From: Anas platyrhynchos
Lineage: Eukaryota > Chordata > Aves > Anseriformes > Anatidae
NCBI RefSeq assembly: GCF_047663525.1
Contig: NC_092602.1
Coordinates: forward strand, 7,809,501 to 7,873,500
Reading direction: 5' to 3'
DNA: 64,000 nucleotides
The first letter of the stretch is position 1, and every line of letters begins with the position of its first letter. The notes beneath the pieces were generated by a model. That model was not told where the DNA came from and did not search any database. It worked only from the letters and a program-made list of their open reading frames with translations. A program made the position numbers and the translations under genes. Below are positions 25,908-50,473 of this stretch, piece after piece.

Positions 25908-26426
25908 TTAGCTAAGTTATTGCAGGTCCAGCAAAAGTGCTTTTCTACCATCTCTGTTGCTGACACAAAACAATGCTTTAGCCCCTAAGCATTCAGGATC
26001 ATATAAATCAAATTTCTTCCACCAAAATCCAGCACCACAGAGATGAGACAAAGGAAATTAACCTTCTTCACACTCTTTTTAGACACTTTCAAGTGTTATA
26101 TAAATAAGCAAAAGAAAGGAGTCATAAACCAACTGCTAAGTTCAACATCCCAACAAGCATTCTCCCGTCACAGGGTACATTCAATGGGAAGTTAGTTAAA
26201 CCGTCTGTTCACGCTGTTAGATGCTGAACCACCACCAAAATTCGTTCGAAAGGAGGCAGAAGTTACCACGTGATCCATTTTTTTCCTGTGGTAGTTTGCT
26301 TTTATAAGCTGAGCACATTCCTTGCTTCCTAAACACACAGGTCTTATCCGGGTGGTGTCCTGTCTGCTGTCTGGTCACCTTTCAGTCCCAAGGCTCGCGT
26401 AGGCGACTCCATCCACACAGCTGAAG

Positions 26427-28320
<1,894 letters not shown>

Positions 28321-28595
28321 AAGAACTCGTGTCATTTCTGTATTTTATTGGGAAATCTAAGGTTTGTGCAGTCAAAAATGAAATACCCTCACATGTATTT
28401 TGATATAAAGAAAAGCAACCACACTGCTAAACTTCTTACAACATTCTTCTGCTGTAAATTGTCTTGCTGTTGAAATACTCACTGTTTGTGAAGCTGGAAG
28501 GCAACATGAGAGACAATCTTGGTGCTTGTGTTTAGCAAAGTGTATTTGGTGTTGTTCTTTAAGATACCAAATGGCTTGAAGTCTTTAGAGAGAAC

Positions 28596-28601
28596 AATAA
28601 A
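28596..28601 (+). terminator. Candidate GATC poly(A) signal
   Basis: AATAAA about 275 bases after the GATC stop, shortly before an A-rich stretch. Confidence 0.55.
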
Positions 28602-28611
28602 AGCTGATGAT

Positions 28612-28640
28612 TAAAAAAAAAACAAAACAAAACAAAACAA
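28612..28640. repeat. A run with (AAAAC)n units
   Basis: About ten A followed by four AAAAC units, directly after the presumed GATC cleavage region. Confidence 0.8.
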
Positions 28641-28713
28641 CAACCATTATTTTTTCTTGAACTAGTTTGTCAGTAAAACAAAAGAAGTTGGAATATATAC
28701 AATGGGATATATA

Positions 28714-28735
28714 TAAATAAATAAATAAATAAATA
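28714..28735. repeat. (AAAT)n microsatellite
   Basis: About five tandem AAAT units following a TA-rich stretch. Confidence 0.8.
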
Positions 28736-31700
28736 TCGCCTTTAGCTTAACTCTGGCTCTGGTAGAGTCAGAAGTAACAAAGCCTGGTATGGCAGAGGAG
28801 TCCATAACATTGTTCAGCATCTCTGTGAAGTACAAACAGAACTCCGATTTTCATTACAGAAGAAAGAGGACTTTGAGGAGATGATTGACTCCAATGTTTT
28901 GCTTGCACTGAATATTTCCTTTTTTGTATCCCTGTGCGCCATGTCTGTATGGGTTACCTTCTAGTTCCCACCTTGTATTTTTATTCTCACAAATTAAATA
29001 CATAGATTTGTACAAAATTTGAGAGAGATTTTTAATTTTAGAGCATTAGCTATGTCTGTGGATGAAAAGTACTTTGTAAGATGGTGCTGAAGAGTAATGG
29101 ATTTAACTGTAGGGCTTAGCCTGTTACCCTCAAGTAACAGTCATGCCAATACCTGAAATTCTGTAAGGAAATCTCTGGAGCAGACATCTTGTTCCCAGAC
29201 AGGATGTTTGTCCTAGGAAGGTCAGCCATGGGAAGGGGGTTGTTATGAAGAAGCTGCACAGCTCCAAGATAAACACAAGCACCCACGCTCTGCCTCAGTG
29301 GCTCAGAGGACAGGAGACCATCACAGGAAGAAGTGCTGTGCTGGCCAAATGGGGAGGACTGCTATAGCAAATAAAATACATTGCCACTGACTCATCCTGC
29401 CACAGAGAGCTTCCTTGCTGAACATCCACTAGTCAGAGGCAAGATAAGACAAAGCTCGCTGAGAGAAACTAGGGACCCACTGAAAGAAGAATTCTGCATC
29501 AAACTAGAACCAAATAGTCCAGATTATTCACTTCCAGGCATAAAAAGCACTGTAAAAGCCTGAAAAACAAACTTTTCTTCCTGGGTGGTGCTGCCTTCAA
29601 GTACAGGTTCAAGAATCCAGATTTATGTACTCCAATTGTAATGCCGTGCACTAGGAGAGATCATGATGTGCTGAGCCATGAAGTGCTAGAAAAGACCCTT
29701 GCAATTACTGTAATAGGATACTGCTAATCACCAGTTTGAGTCTGCTCTTAGGGCTCCTGAGAGCATCCCAGAAGGAAAGAAGGGTCCTCCATGACTGTGC
29801 TGGCACACGCTTCCCCGAGGGCCAAACTCACCTCAAGAGAGTGCATGTTCTGAATGTGTTTGCAGAGATAAGCCATTACTCCCATTCTGTCTCTCTGTAC
29901 TTCTGTGTAATAAGCACCACCAGATCCATGCATGTGCTCCTTCAGGCCCTGCCACCTGCCTGATAGACGAAGTCCTGAGCATGGCCATTACCATAACTAT
30001 TTCTCCTATGAACTGCATATTCTACATCCCTGCAAACAACAGGTAATAAAAAAATTAGCGATTCACAATACACGTGCATTGTTTCTCAACATCTCAGAAG
30101 GCCACCAAGCATATGAGGAGTATCATAATTGGAAAAACACTGAGAAAAATGCTTGAGAGTTTGAATAGTGGTGGTATTGGGATCAGCCATTAGTGGCTTG
30201 TGCATAATGCTGCGTCCACAAACTGCTTTGGCAAGCTCCCTCTCAGGCCATTGTGTGTCTGTCATGTATTGCATGGAAACCCTAGGCTGAGTGAAAAGGA
30301 CCGCAGCTGCTTTTGCTGATAAAAGAAATCACAGCCATTGAGTAGGTTCTGTTTTCATTTGCTGCCCTGAAAGGTTGTGTGCTTAGTAAGATTTGAACTG
30401 ACTGGAGCTGATTTTTTTTCATATTTGTCTGGCAGGAAGCGAGAGCAAACACTTGTTCCACTCTTATCGTGCCTTTTTGCAGTTACTTCGTTATTTGTTT
30501 GAGCTTCACATAAAACAATTGTTTTGATACTTGAATTCTTTAAAGGGTGTTGAATTAAAGCTTCTATTTAATCTCACTAATCCAATTAATTGCCAGGCTG
30601 TAACACTGTGCTAAAGTGTCAGGCTTTTCAAGATTCAGAGCCTGCAAATCATAAACCTTCACAAATGCACAAGCTCAGCCTAAAAGTCATTTATGATGCA
30701 TACATAAATCACGAGGAGAGACTTCAATGGGTACCATACAACAAGCATGTTAGCAGAGAATTCCCACTTTGAGAAATACCCACACGTTCTACTCATTTTT
30801 GGCCTCCTCCTTTGACTATCAGAGAGAATGGGGACAAGATTATTTACATAGAAAAAGGGAGAGGAATTTGAGAGTGAACTGCATGGCCGCAGGAGCTACC
30901 AGCCCAAGGTATCATCAAGTAACTATTTAAAAGCAACAATCAAACCAACAATTTGGACAGAGATGATCCCACATTCCCCATGCAGCAGAGGCTAGCCTTA
31001 AAACTGCCGGTTCACTGCTGCTCCCCTACCCACACACTGCAGTGAGAGAACAGACTGCCTGATGCTTGTTCCCTGCAGCCTGAACTGCCTTAGAAGTTGC
31101 AAACACACATTTCCTTAATGAAGGGGTTTGTTACAACGTCACCACTAATAAGGGAATTACAGCCCTGACTCAGACAGCCACAACCACCAAATGAGGAACC
31201 CTTGAGAAGGCCAGACGAGCTACCTACGGGGCAGCATACGTTAGTACCTTGGCGTCCCATGGCCTGCGTACTGTGGAGGGTGCTGCACCCCATGGGATGG
31301 CGTGAACCCCCTCTGGGCCCAGGTGACACCCCGAGGCAGGGCCCAGACGCCCCTCGTGGTGCTGGTTCGAAGCACAAACAGCTCTGGGGCTGGCTCAAAT
31401 CCTTACAGTGTTCTGCCACGTTGCAATTTATAAACCCAGGCAAACAAGTAGCTAAAATTGAGGACCTGTATCACAAAATTGTGACCTGCAAATTCTGCCT
31501 TACTGCATAATATGTATTTGTAAAACAACTCGTGTTTTCTCAGTGGTTAGTAGTTAGAGCAAAAAGTAAAATAGTGCATTCAGTTAAAAAAAAAAAAAAA
31601 AAGGTCAGGGCAATTACTGAGCTGCTGTAAATGTCTCTAGTTCCCCTGGACTCTATGGAGATAGCTTGATTTATAATCTGCTAAGTTTTTTTTCCATTAC

Positions 31701-32133
31701 TATGCAGATCTGTAAGATATAATAATGTATTAGATTCCCTAGCATATAGATGCCAGGTTTTCAAATAAAATTTCAAGGTGGAGGTTTCTTTAGTTGTATG
31801 GAAATACAAGAACTGAAGTTTGTTTATTGATAATAACGATTATTTTATGCTTTGGTAGTAACTGGGAGCCCCAGGAAAAAAATCTCTATTAGCTGTAGTG
31901 ATACTGTATTCAACACAGGAATAAAAAAAAGCAGCCTCAACTGAAAAGTGCTTGCAATCTAAGCTCCATCTGCAACAGGAGTCTCATGGTATACGTTGTC
32001 CATTACCCAATTTTCTTTGGCACCTCTTCTACTCCAGCTATCATCTCCTGTATGTATTTGTTCTGCCTTCCCCTGCAGCTCTGTCCCGAGGGAAATTACA
32101 CTTTTACATTCTTGATCAACAAGTAAAGCTCTA

Positions 32134-32195
32134 ATGTTTCTCTTTAAAGCCATGTATCTCAGGCTTTTATGTTTCTCTTTAAAGCCATGTATCTC
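32134..32195. repeat. 35-bp tandem duplication
   Basis: A 27-base core beginning ATGTTTCTCTTTAAAGCC occurs at 32,134-32,160 and again, exactly, at 32,169-32,195, giving a period of 35 bp. It looks like a recent local slippage or duplication event. Confidence 0.9.
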
Positions 32196-33135
32196 ACCCA
32201 CACTGACATTTCTTGCAGTCGTCATCACATCTGTTCCTTCAGCTAACCATTTCTTAATAAATGCACAGAATGTGCCTGCAGCTACCAAACAACCACCTCC
32301 TCAGAGATTCATGGGTGTTTCTAAAGTTCATTGTAAGCACTGGGAAGATTGTTAAATGGTTCGTTCCTGTCAGCACAAAACTGTCTAGTACTTAAAGAAC
32401 CATTGCTAGTGCTGCAGAGACTACAGATGGTTCTGTAAATTAATTGTTTACATGTATGGTGGCCCCAAGACTATCCCAAAGCTTCTTCAAGTTGTTAACA
32501 CACAAGGTTTCTTACACCCTTTCACCTGCTGCATTAAATCAGATAAGTTCTTTTAATTTCATAACTTTCAAAGTTGTTCCTAACACACTCTGATGATGGT
32601 GGTATAAAAAACAAAGCTGTGAATTATATCTCTTCTAATTGTAATGCTAAAACCTGGCTGCTAAAGCCGAAAGCTATTTCTGAGATACTACAGAATGGCA
32701 AAAGGACTACATTATCCAGTTTTAATACTTTGGGGGAGAGTATATTCTTCCGAGGTTGCCTCAGAGCTTGAAAATGCAAAAGGTTTCTTGCAGTTATGCT
32801 ACTTTTGCTATGAGTGACACTGAGCAGGTAACTATACTGCGGTAACGTGAAAAGTATTTTCATTTTCAGTGAGGTGGATGACTTCTCTGGAGTTTATTTC
32901 TACAAGGAAATGGCAGTCCCACCAACCAACCTTTTAAAACCTCTTGTAAGTCCTGCTGTGCTGTTTGCTATAGACAAAAGCTCAGAGTCCTGTTATTAAC
33001 AGATCACCAGCTGTGCAACACTCAACAGCAATTTTGTAGCTGCTGCTGAGAGTATAAGCAGAAAGTGCCCCAGGGAGAGTGAAACTAACAAAACAGAGCA
33101 CTGTGGATCTCCCCAAACATCTTGCTTCATTAGGG

Positions 33136-33156
33136 AAAAAAAAAAAAAAAAAAAAA
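33136..33156. repeat. A homopolymer
   Basis: About 21 consecutive A residues. No flanking element recognised. Confidence 0.8.
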
Positions 33157-33576
33157 GGCAAGAGTTGCAGAAATTCTGAGGTCTGCAAAAGGTGCCTCGA
33201 ATGGCACTTAAGTCTGATGGATTCAGTTCAATAAAGGAACAAAGTTTAGAGCTCACTTGATCACAGTAAATAGGGGTAAAAGATTTTTGTCAGAGATCAC
33301 TTGGTCTGAAAGACGGTGACAAATTGAATAGAGATATATTGATAGGAAAACTGATCAAGCGTGACTGATAAGCTAGGGAGCGTGTCCCTGTGACGTGGGC
33401 AGGCTTTCCCCTCAGCAAGAGGCATCTCAGGGGAGGGATGCCGGCTCACAGGGAGGCAGCAGGCCTGCTGCACAGAGTGTGAGGGGAAATTCTGCAAAGT
33501 TCTGCGTTGTGGTGGTCTGGGCTGGGGCGAGTAACAAAATGGCTTTGGGGGCCACGCATCAGCTGCAGGAAGGCGT

Positions 33577-33633
33577 TTTACGGAAACTGGGACATATTTA
33601 AACTTTTTTACAGAAACTGGGACATATTTAGAC
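33577..33633. repeat. 30-bp tandem duplication upstream of DYNLL1-A
   Basis: The motif TTTTAC-GAAACTGGGACATATTTA (one variable base) occurs twice with a 30-bp period (cores at 33,581-33,600 and 33,611-33,630), about 120 bp upstream of the DYNLL1-A CpG island. Confidence 0.85.
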
Positions 33634-33739
33634 GTGCTGGAGGCTGAGCTTGTTTTACAGAAGAGGTGTTTTTTGCCCTGGCTCAGCAGTTCTGGCGCAC
33701 ACGGCCAAGACCCCCCTGGCACCCCTCAGGGCCGGGCCC

Positions 33740-35159
<1,420 letters not shown>

Positions 35160-35378
35160 CTCCGGGGACTCCTCCTGACACTTGCGTCTGGTCACAGGAC
35201 TGCACACTAAACCCAAACAGCCTGCTACCTTCAGCCTTCCTAAGGAAAGACCTCGATCTTCAGGTCTTTGTTGTATTGTTAATGGTCAGGGATTTTGCTG
35301 TAGTAGCTGTTATTTTCATTGTGGCTATGAAAATGTCTTCCTTGTATTTATTTTCTTTCAAAACACAGCTTCTTTGCT

Positions 35379-35384
35379 AATAAA
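35379..35384 (+). terminator. DYNLL1-A poly(A) signal
   Basis: AATAAA about 220 bases after the stop, in the context TTTGCTAATAAAAC. The equivalent position is kept in copy C, changed to GATAAA in D and lost in B. Confidence 0.8.
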
Positions 35385-35409
35385 ACTACTGGAACAGTTT
35401 GTCCTTTAA

Positions 35410-36095
35410 GACTCTTATCTACCCTTCTGCTGTCTTAGTGTTTGCATTATCTCTTTATTCCCCTGTGAAGGAAGGAACATCCCCACCCCCATTTTCCCCT
35501 AAACCCACAGCATCTGAATCCTGAGCTAATCTATGAATCCACCGTCAGTCAGTAAGGAAGAACAACAGGATTTTTTCCTGAGAGAAGATGGGGAAAAAAT
35601 GCTTTTTGAGTCTCGATAAGCATTTTGGTATGTATAACCTCCAGTGCAAATTCTGGAGTTCAGCTACGTTGTGTTGGGAAGAAGTTGCTTTTCTGATTTG
35701 GGGAAAACTGGTGAGCAAAAGCAACAGTCCTTTTATTTCCCACTCTTCAGAAGAGAGGGGTTTTCACTCTTTTATTACACAGCTGTCGCTTTAGAATACA
35801 ACTCAAACTACTCAAAGCTAGAAAATACATTTTTTTACTCTTCTTATTTTTTTATATATCCTGCGACAGAAGGATCAAGTGTTCAATAGTTTAAAGATCA
35901 GAAGCAAACGTGGTATTTTTATGGATATGTTCTACATGCAGTATTGACAGAAGAAACGTATATTCACCTGATTTGATACGTAGGTGAACATACATCATCG
36001 CATCCCAGAATAGTTATTAAGTTACTATTCCTCAGAAGGGTTTCCTTTCTTTTAAAAATATTAAAATACTGTCTTAAATTAGAAGTAGTTGATGC
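35410..36095. other. Short convergent spacer between DYNLL1-A and COQ5
   Basis: AT-rich DNA with no gene seen; the two genes converge here, so it is probably largely COQ5 3' UTR and read-through space. Confidence 0.5.
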
Positions 36096-36103
36096 ATAGC
36101 TGT

Positions 36104-36109
36104 TTTATT
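36104..36109 (-). terminator. Candidate COQ5 poly(A) signal
   Basis: TTTATT on the plus strand (AATAAA on the minus strand), about 500 bases past the COQ5 stop. Another hexamer lies near 35,771; which is used cannot be told from sequence. Confidence 0.4.
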
Positions 36110-36605
36110 TTGTAAGCCTTCCATTTGTTTGAAAGAAGTAAAAGGATCATGGAAAAGCCCCTTAAAGTCCACATGACTGAAAGACAATGACAGTTTAATA
36201 CAGGTTTAATAAATCCAAGTTACTTCTCACTGCTATGACAGCCCCCTTGAGGCCGAGTACAAGAAAGGAGGTATCTCAGCTGAAGACTAGTTAGTCCGTT
36301 TCTGTACCCACATCAGGTGTAACTGAAGTTTCTCCATTAATCAGTAATGCTCAGTTTTGGCCACATCCTTTGAGTCCTGTGCACTTGAAGAAATGCAAGT
36401 GTACAAAACCAGTCACAGAAATCACTTCCATCCTCAGGTCTCGAGGGGAAAAAGGTTGCTGACATTCTTCCAGGCCTGTCTGCTGAGCAAGTATCTGCTG
36501 CACAAGCTCTTAAAGCTTTCCTCTTCTATCTTCATAGAGTTAAAATTCCAAGCTTTCAGATTACTCAGGAAAATTGTACTTCCTGTGTTTTGCTACACAG
36601 TAGGC

Positions 36606-44359
<7,754 letters not shown>

Positions 44360-44373
<14 letters not shown>

Positions 44374-44470
44374 TTTGAAGGGCGCGACCCGGCCCAGCCC
44401 CACCGGGCCCGGTGCCCCCGGCGTCCCGCGGCCCTGCCTTGCTCCGGAGGTTTTTGAATTTCACCCGTGA
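44360..44470 (-). promoter_or_regulatory. COQ5 CpG-island promoter, YY1-like site over the start codon
   Basis: The COQ5 start codon lies within CAAAATGGCGGCGGC on the minus strand (plus positions about 44,362-44,377), the arrangement typical of YY1-regulated housekeeping genes whose ATG sits within the YY1 motif. The CpG island covers exon 1 and continues rightward towards DYNLL1-B. The TSS cannot be placed by eye. Confidence 0.55.
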
Positions 44471-44474
44471 ACCC

Positions 44475-45195
44475 CCCCGGGGCCAGGCACGCCGGGTGTT
44501 TGTCGGTCCCCGGGGCCGAGGGGAGGCGGGAGGGGTTTTGGTTCCCCCTCAGGAACTTCAGCGGGAGGGGTCTTGGTTCCCCGTGGGGAATTTAGCGCGA
44601 TTTGGGGAATTGTCCGGTGAGATTTTTTTTTTTTTTTGTGCAGTGAACGCCCTGCTTGTACATGGGAGTCACCCGGGAGCCTTTGAAGTGAATAGATACG
44701 GAATTACTGAATGGATGCGGAGTTCCTGAGCCATGCGTCACGCCGGGAGGTGAGGTCACGGCTCCGAGGAGCGGGCCCGGAGCTGCGCTCCCCCAGCACG
44801 GGCTGGGCTCCAGCCGCCGCCCTCCGCCCTCACACCCCCGGGGCCTCCTCGCGTCCTGCGGGCGGAATTGGGCCAAACCTCCCCGTTTTCGCCCCGTGTT
44901 CTTCACAGCACGGTACCCGCACAGCACCACACGTTATCCTTTCGGTGCCTCAGGCAGGGGGAGCCACGAGCGGTGCCTACCGGAGGAGTTACCGGGGGGG
45001 CCTCGCACGCTGCCTTCACGGACCGGCCGCACGGACGCGCCGGTTGGGGCGGCTCAGCCATGACGGGGGGGGAAAGAGGAGGCCGAGCGGAGGCTGCGGG
45101 GCACCTGAGCGCCCCCATTCCCGCCCCACGGACACGCCGTGCCCCGGGCCGGCCCCACGGGAGCCCCGGGAGCGCCGAGCCCGGCGTCCGCACGG
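44475..45195. other. COQ5-DYNLL1-B divergent spacer, GC-rich
   Basis: A GC-rich interval between the divergent COQ5 and DYNLL1-B genes. The open frames on both strands (for example 44,711-45,316 plus and 44,903-45,448 minus) are Arg/Pro/Gly-rich, overlap each other and resemble no family; they are CpG-island shadows. A T run lies at about 44,624-44,637. A CGTCACG/GTGAGGTCACG pair near 44,737-44,761 could be CRE-like. Confidence 0.5.
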
Positions 45196-45203
45196 CGCCG
45201 CTC

Positions 45204-47551
<2,348 letters not shown>

Positions 47552-48001
47552 CTCCGGGGACTCCTCCTGACACTTGCGTCTGGTTATGGGACTGCGCTGG
47601 CTCCTGTGACTGGTTACTGCGGCCTTCCCGAGGAAGCAGATGTTGGTCTTCAAGGGCAATGGCAGGGACTGTGCTGTAGCAGAAGGTGTTACATTGTGGA
47701 TATAAAAAGGAAAAATACCAAAAAAAAAGTCTTCCTTGTATTTATTTTTTTCTAAAAGGCTTCATCTTTGCTAGTAGGGCTGTTGGAGGAGTTTGGCCTT
47801 CAGGAGTTCTCTGGCCATCTGCAGTGTCGCCTCATTTCTGTTCGTGCTGTGAGTACTGACGGTGTTTTGTTCTCCCTGTTCCAAACATCTCCTATTTTTA
47901 TTTTCTTGTGTTGCTGGATTTACTAAAAACCACGGCTATGCTGTCACAGAGCCTGAGCTGTTTCTTTTTCTGCTGATGCCTCTTGGAGATTTGATTTGGA
48001 A

Positions 48002-48007
48002 AATAAA
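48002..48007 (+). terminator. Fallback poly(A) signal for DYNLL1-B
   Basis: AATAAA about 450 bases past the copy-B stop. At the position homologous to the copy-A hexamer, B reads AGTAGG instead (TTTGCTAGTAGGGC, near 47,770). This signal is the first AATAAA I found afterwards and lies only about 90 bp before the copy-C promoter motifs. Confidence 0.45.
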
Positions 48008-48096
48008 CGCCAAGCCCCACCCCAGCTGCCAGCTCCTTATTTCGAGACCCGCCGGGAGGGCTGGGGGCGGCCTGGCCCCTGCGGGAAGGGGAGGGA

Positions 48097-48335
48097 ACTA
48101 CAACTCCCGGCGTGCCCCGCGCCCGGCTCCATCCGGGCCCCGGCCGGTGCTGCGCCGCCATTACGGGGCGCTGCCGTTGGTGCTGCCCGGGGGGCGGCGC
48201 CGTTCAACGGGCGGGGCCGGGCCGCGGGGGCGGGCCTCGGGCTGCTGCGGGGCGCTGAGGGGCCGGGGGGTGCTGCGGGGCCCGGCTCGGGGTGCCCAGC
48301 CGGGTGTCCGGCTGCTCCGTGAGGTGTTGGGGGCC
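48097..48335 (+). promoter_or_regulatory. DYNLL1-C promoter, RNF10-like and ZNF143-type
   Basis: It starts with ACTACAACTCCCGGCGTGCC (48,097-48,116), a close match to the ZNF143/THAP11 element, followed by GCCCGGCTCCATCCGGG (48,121-48,137) and CGCCATTACGGGGC (48,156-48,169). The last two blocks recur exactly, in the same order, before RNF10 (51,930-51,946 and 51,973-51,986), whose upstream region also has a diverged version of the first. Further down, CCGTTCAACGGGCGG (about 48,200) resembles CCGTTAAACGGGCGG in the copy-D core promoter. No X-box or twin CCAAT of the A/B/D type is present. The promoter thus looks like RNF10-type upstream DNA fused to a DYNLL1-type core. Confidence 0.65.
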
Positions 48336-49857
48336 ATGGGGGAGCAGAAGGCGGTGATCAAGGACACGGACATGCCCGAGGAGATGCAGCAGCAGGCCGT
48401 GGAGTGCGCCGTGCTGGCCATAGAGAAGTACAGCCTGGAGAGAGAAATCGCCGCCCTGATCAAGAGGGTAAATGTCTGCTGCTGCCTGCCCGTGCAGCGC
48501 TGTGTGGGCAGCAGGAGCCCAGCGGGTGGCTGTTGGCACACCGTCTGGAAAAGCCAGTTCCATTCACACGAGATACGTGGGGCTGTGGGCTCACTTCCCG
48601 CAGTTCCCCCAGCCCTACACATCCCCTTCCTGGTTCTGCCCCTTCTCTTTTGCAATGCCTTCATTTTAAGCTGTTGGCTCACCAGCCTGGTGCCCGGGGG
48701 AGACCGGAGAGAGTCTGACCTGTCCCACAACTGCTTGGTAGAAACCAGTGGGTTGTGCATTTAAATCCGCTGGAGCTTTTTCCACTGTTTTCACCTACCA
48801 CTTAAATTTTGTTCAAGTGGGCCTTAAGGTTCCACTCATGTTTCTGTAGTAGTTGTGCAGGACTGACTAGCTGCTTCAAAATTTGCAGTTAAAAAGTATT
48901 TTTCTGCAAAACTTTTTGTATTTGTGCCCCCTTTCTATGTGCTGACTCCTGCTAAAAACCTGAGTCTGAGGGCACTGTTAGGTATGTGTGAAAGCGAACA
49001 ATCCCTGTGCAGATCTACTTCTGATACAGTTTTGGCTTTACCAAATGGAGACATCTAAGGGTTCTCTGGATCTGAGCAGTACACCTGTTGGAAGCTCTTT
49101 CAGGTAAATAGTGCTGGCACATCTGTTGGGGACGTCTTCCTTTCTGCCATCCTAACAGAGCTACCAGTGTTTTTTTTTTCCATTTGCAAGAAATATGAAC
49201 TTTGTTAGTGCAGATCAGAGGGGTCGGTTCACAGTTTGTCAGATTTTCCACGTGGCTCCTGGTTGGAACCTGAGCAGAGCGCTTAGCCAAGGTTGCAATA
49301 CCTGCTAGAAATGCTTGCGTGCTCCCACAGAGTTTCCTCGTTTGAGAGCTGTTGGATATGACAGCATCTGATTGCCGACCGGAATGTTCTGCCTTTAATA
49401 GACCTGTATGAATATATACATATATATAAAGTGTGGCAGGCTCCGGAGTGTGATGGGACGGTGGCAGAACACAACTGCATGACCTGAAACTTAACAGGTG
49501 TAGCGTGAGGTCGTGGTTTGACATTTTTGGGGAAATCCCTGCGGTTACGCCTGCTCAGCTCGGAAGCGCTGAGGTATTTTTTGTTTGTTTCTTTTGTCCA
49601 AGCAGCCAGCGAGCTGTGAGTGGCCAGTAACAGCCTCAACAGCTCCTGCTGCTTCTGAGCCGCCTTTCCAAAAGCGAGATTTGTGGGGTGCAGACAATTC
49701 CTAGCGGTCTTTCCTGCAGGAGTTCGAGAAGAGGTACAGCCCCACGTGGCACTGCGTCGTGGGGAGGAAGTTCGGCAGCTACGTGTCCCACGAGACCAAG
49801 CACTTCATCTTCTTCCTCGTGCGCGGCCTCAACGTGCTCCTCTTCAAAGCCGGCTGA
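48336..49857 (+). CDS. Diverged dynein light chain LC8 paralogue, copy C
   Basis: Two coding exons, 48,336-48,467 and 49,720-49,857, with a 1,252-bp intron at the conserved site, encode 89 residues. The fold-defining parts are kept ([43 protein letters not shown]), with His55, Phe62, Gly63, Ser64, Tyr65 and His68 intact. Changes include Lys36 to Arg, Thr67 to Ser, Tyr75 to Phe, Tyr77 to Leu, a reworked beta strand 78-83 (VRGLNV in place of LGQVAI) and Ser88 to Ala. Thr67, Tyr75 and Tyr77 border the peptide groove and Ser88 is the PAK1-type phosphosite controlling dimerisation, so altered partner choice and regulation are inferred. The frame is fully open and splice sites are sound, so this is not an obvious pseudogene. 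It shares TD and QQQAV with copy D. Confidence 0.9.
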
Positions 49858-50009
49858 GCCGCGGGCTGCTCACGGAGCCGCACCTCCCTGAGCAGAGACC
49901 TGGGCACGGGTGATGTGGGGCCATCCCTGCTGGTTGTGCTGCGTTTAGGGGAAAAACAGCCCCCAAAGGCCTCTGTATTTATTTTCTTTCCAGAGTGAGC
50001 TTCTCAGCT

Positions 50010-50015
50010 AATAAA
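50010..50015 (+). terminator. DYNLL1-C poly(A) signal
   Basis: AATAAA in GCTAATAAAAATG, about 150 bases past the stop; preceded, as in copy A, by TGTATTTATTTTCTTTC, showing 3' UTR homology between the copies. Confidence 0.75.
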
Positions 50016-50030
50016 AATGTTATGTTTTAG

Positions 50031-50110
50031 GAGCTTTAGGGCTGTTTTAAGAGCTTTATGGCTGTTTTAAGAGCTTTAGGGCTGTTTTAAGAGCTTTAGG
50101 GCTATTTTCT
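50031..50110 (+). repeat. Four-copy 20-bp tandem repeat between copies C and D
   Basis: Unit GAGCTTTAGGGCTGTTTTAA, period exactly 20 bp, at 50,031, 50,051, 50,071 and 50,091, with one substitution in unit 2 (TATGG for TAGGG) and a degenerate end in unit 4. It begins just after the copy-C poly(A) signal and ends about 75 bp before the copy-D X-box. Confidence 0.95.
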
Positions 50111-50185
50111 TTCCCAGCGAAGTTTGCCCCCTGGGTGCCGCCCCCAGCCCGTGCTGCAGGGGGCGCTGCGGCGCGGCCCGGCCCC

Positions 50186-50473
50186 GTTGCCATGGCGACG
50201 CGTGGGGGGCGCGCCCGGCTGGATCGGCCCCACTGCCGGGTGTCCGCCACAGCCAATGAGCGCGCGGAGCGGCGGCGGCGGCGACCAATCGCTGGCGGGC
50301 GGTGAGGGGAGGGGGCGGGGCTAGAGCCGTAAAGAGGCGGGCACGGCGCGAGCGGGACCGTTAAACGGGCGGCGGCGGGGGCGAGGTGTGGAGCGCGGGA
50401 GGGAAGCGGCTGCGGCTGGCCCTGAGGGGGCCCTCCCGTGACCGGGGTCGGTGTCGGGCGCGCAGCAGGGGCC
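50186..50473 (+). promoter_or_regulatory. DYNLL1-D promoter: X-box plus twin CCAAT
   Basis: It contains the best X-box of the set, GTTGCCATGGCGAC at 50,186-50,199, then CCAATGAGCGCGCGGAGCGG from 50,253 and a second CCAAT at 50,285-50,289, then GAGGGGGCGGGGC and CCGTTAAACGGGCGG. The order matches copies A and B, and the run from the first CCAAT onward is especially like B. The GCCGGGCYGAAAGAAA block seen in A and B is not present. Confidence 0.7.

Noticed and set aside
47862-48764. 300-codon plus-strand frame covering DYNLL1-C exon 1
   Set aside because: It reads from B-gene 3' flank through the C promoter, uses the C exon 1 frame only by chance continuity, and runs past a good GTAAAT donor into the intron.
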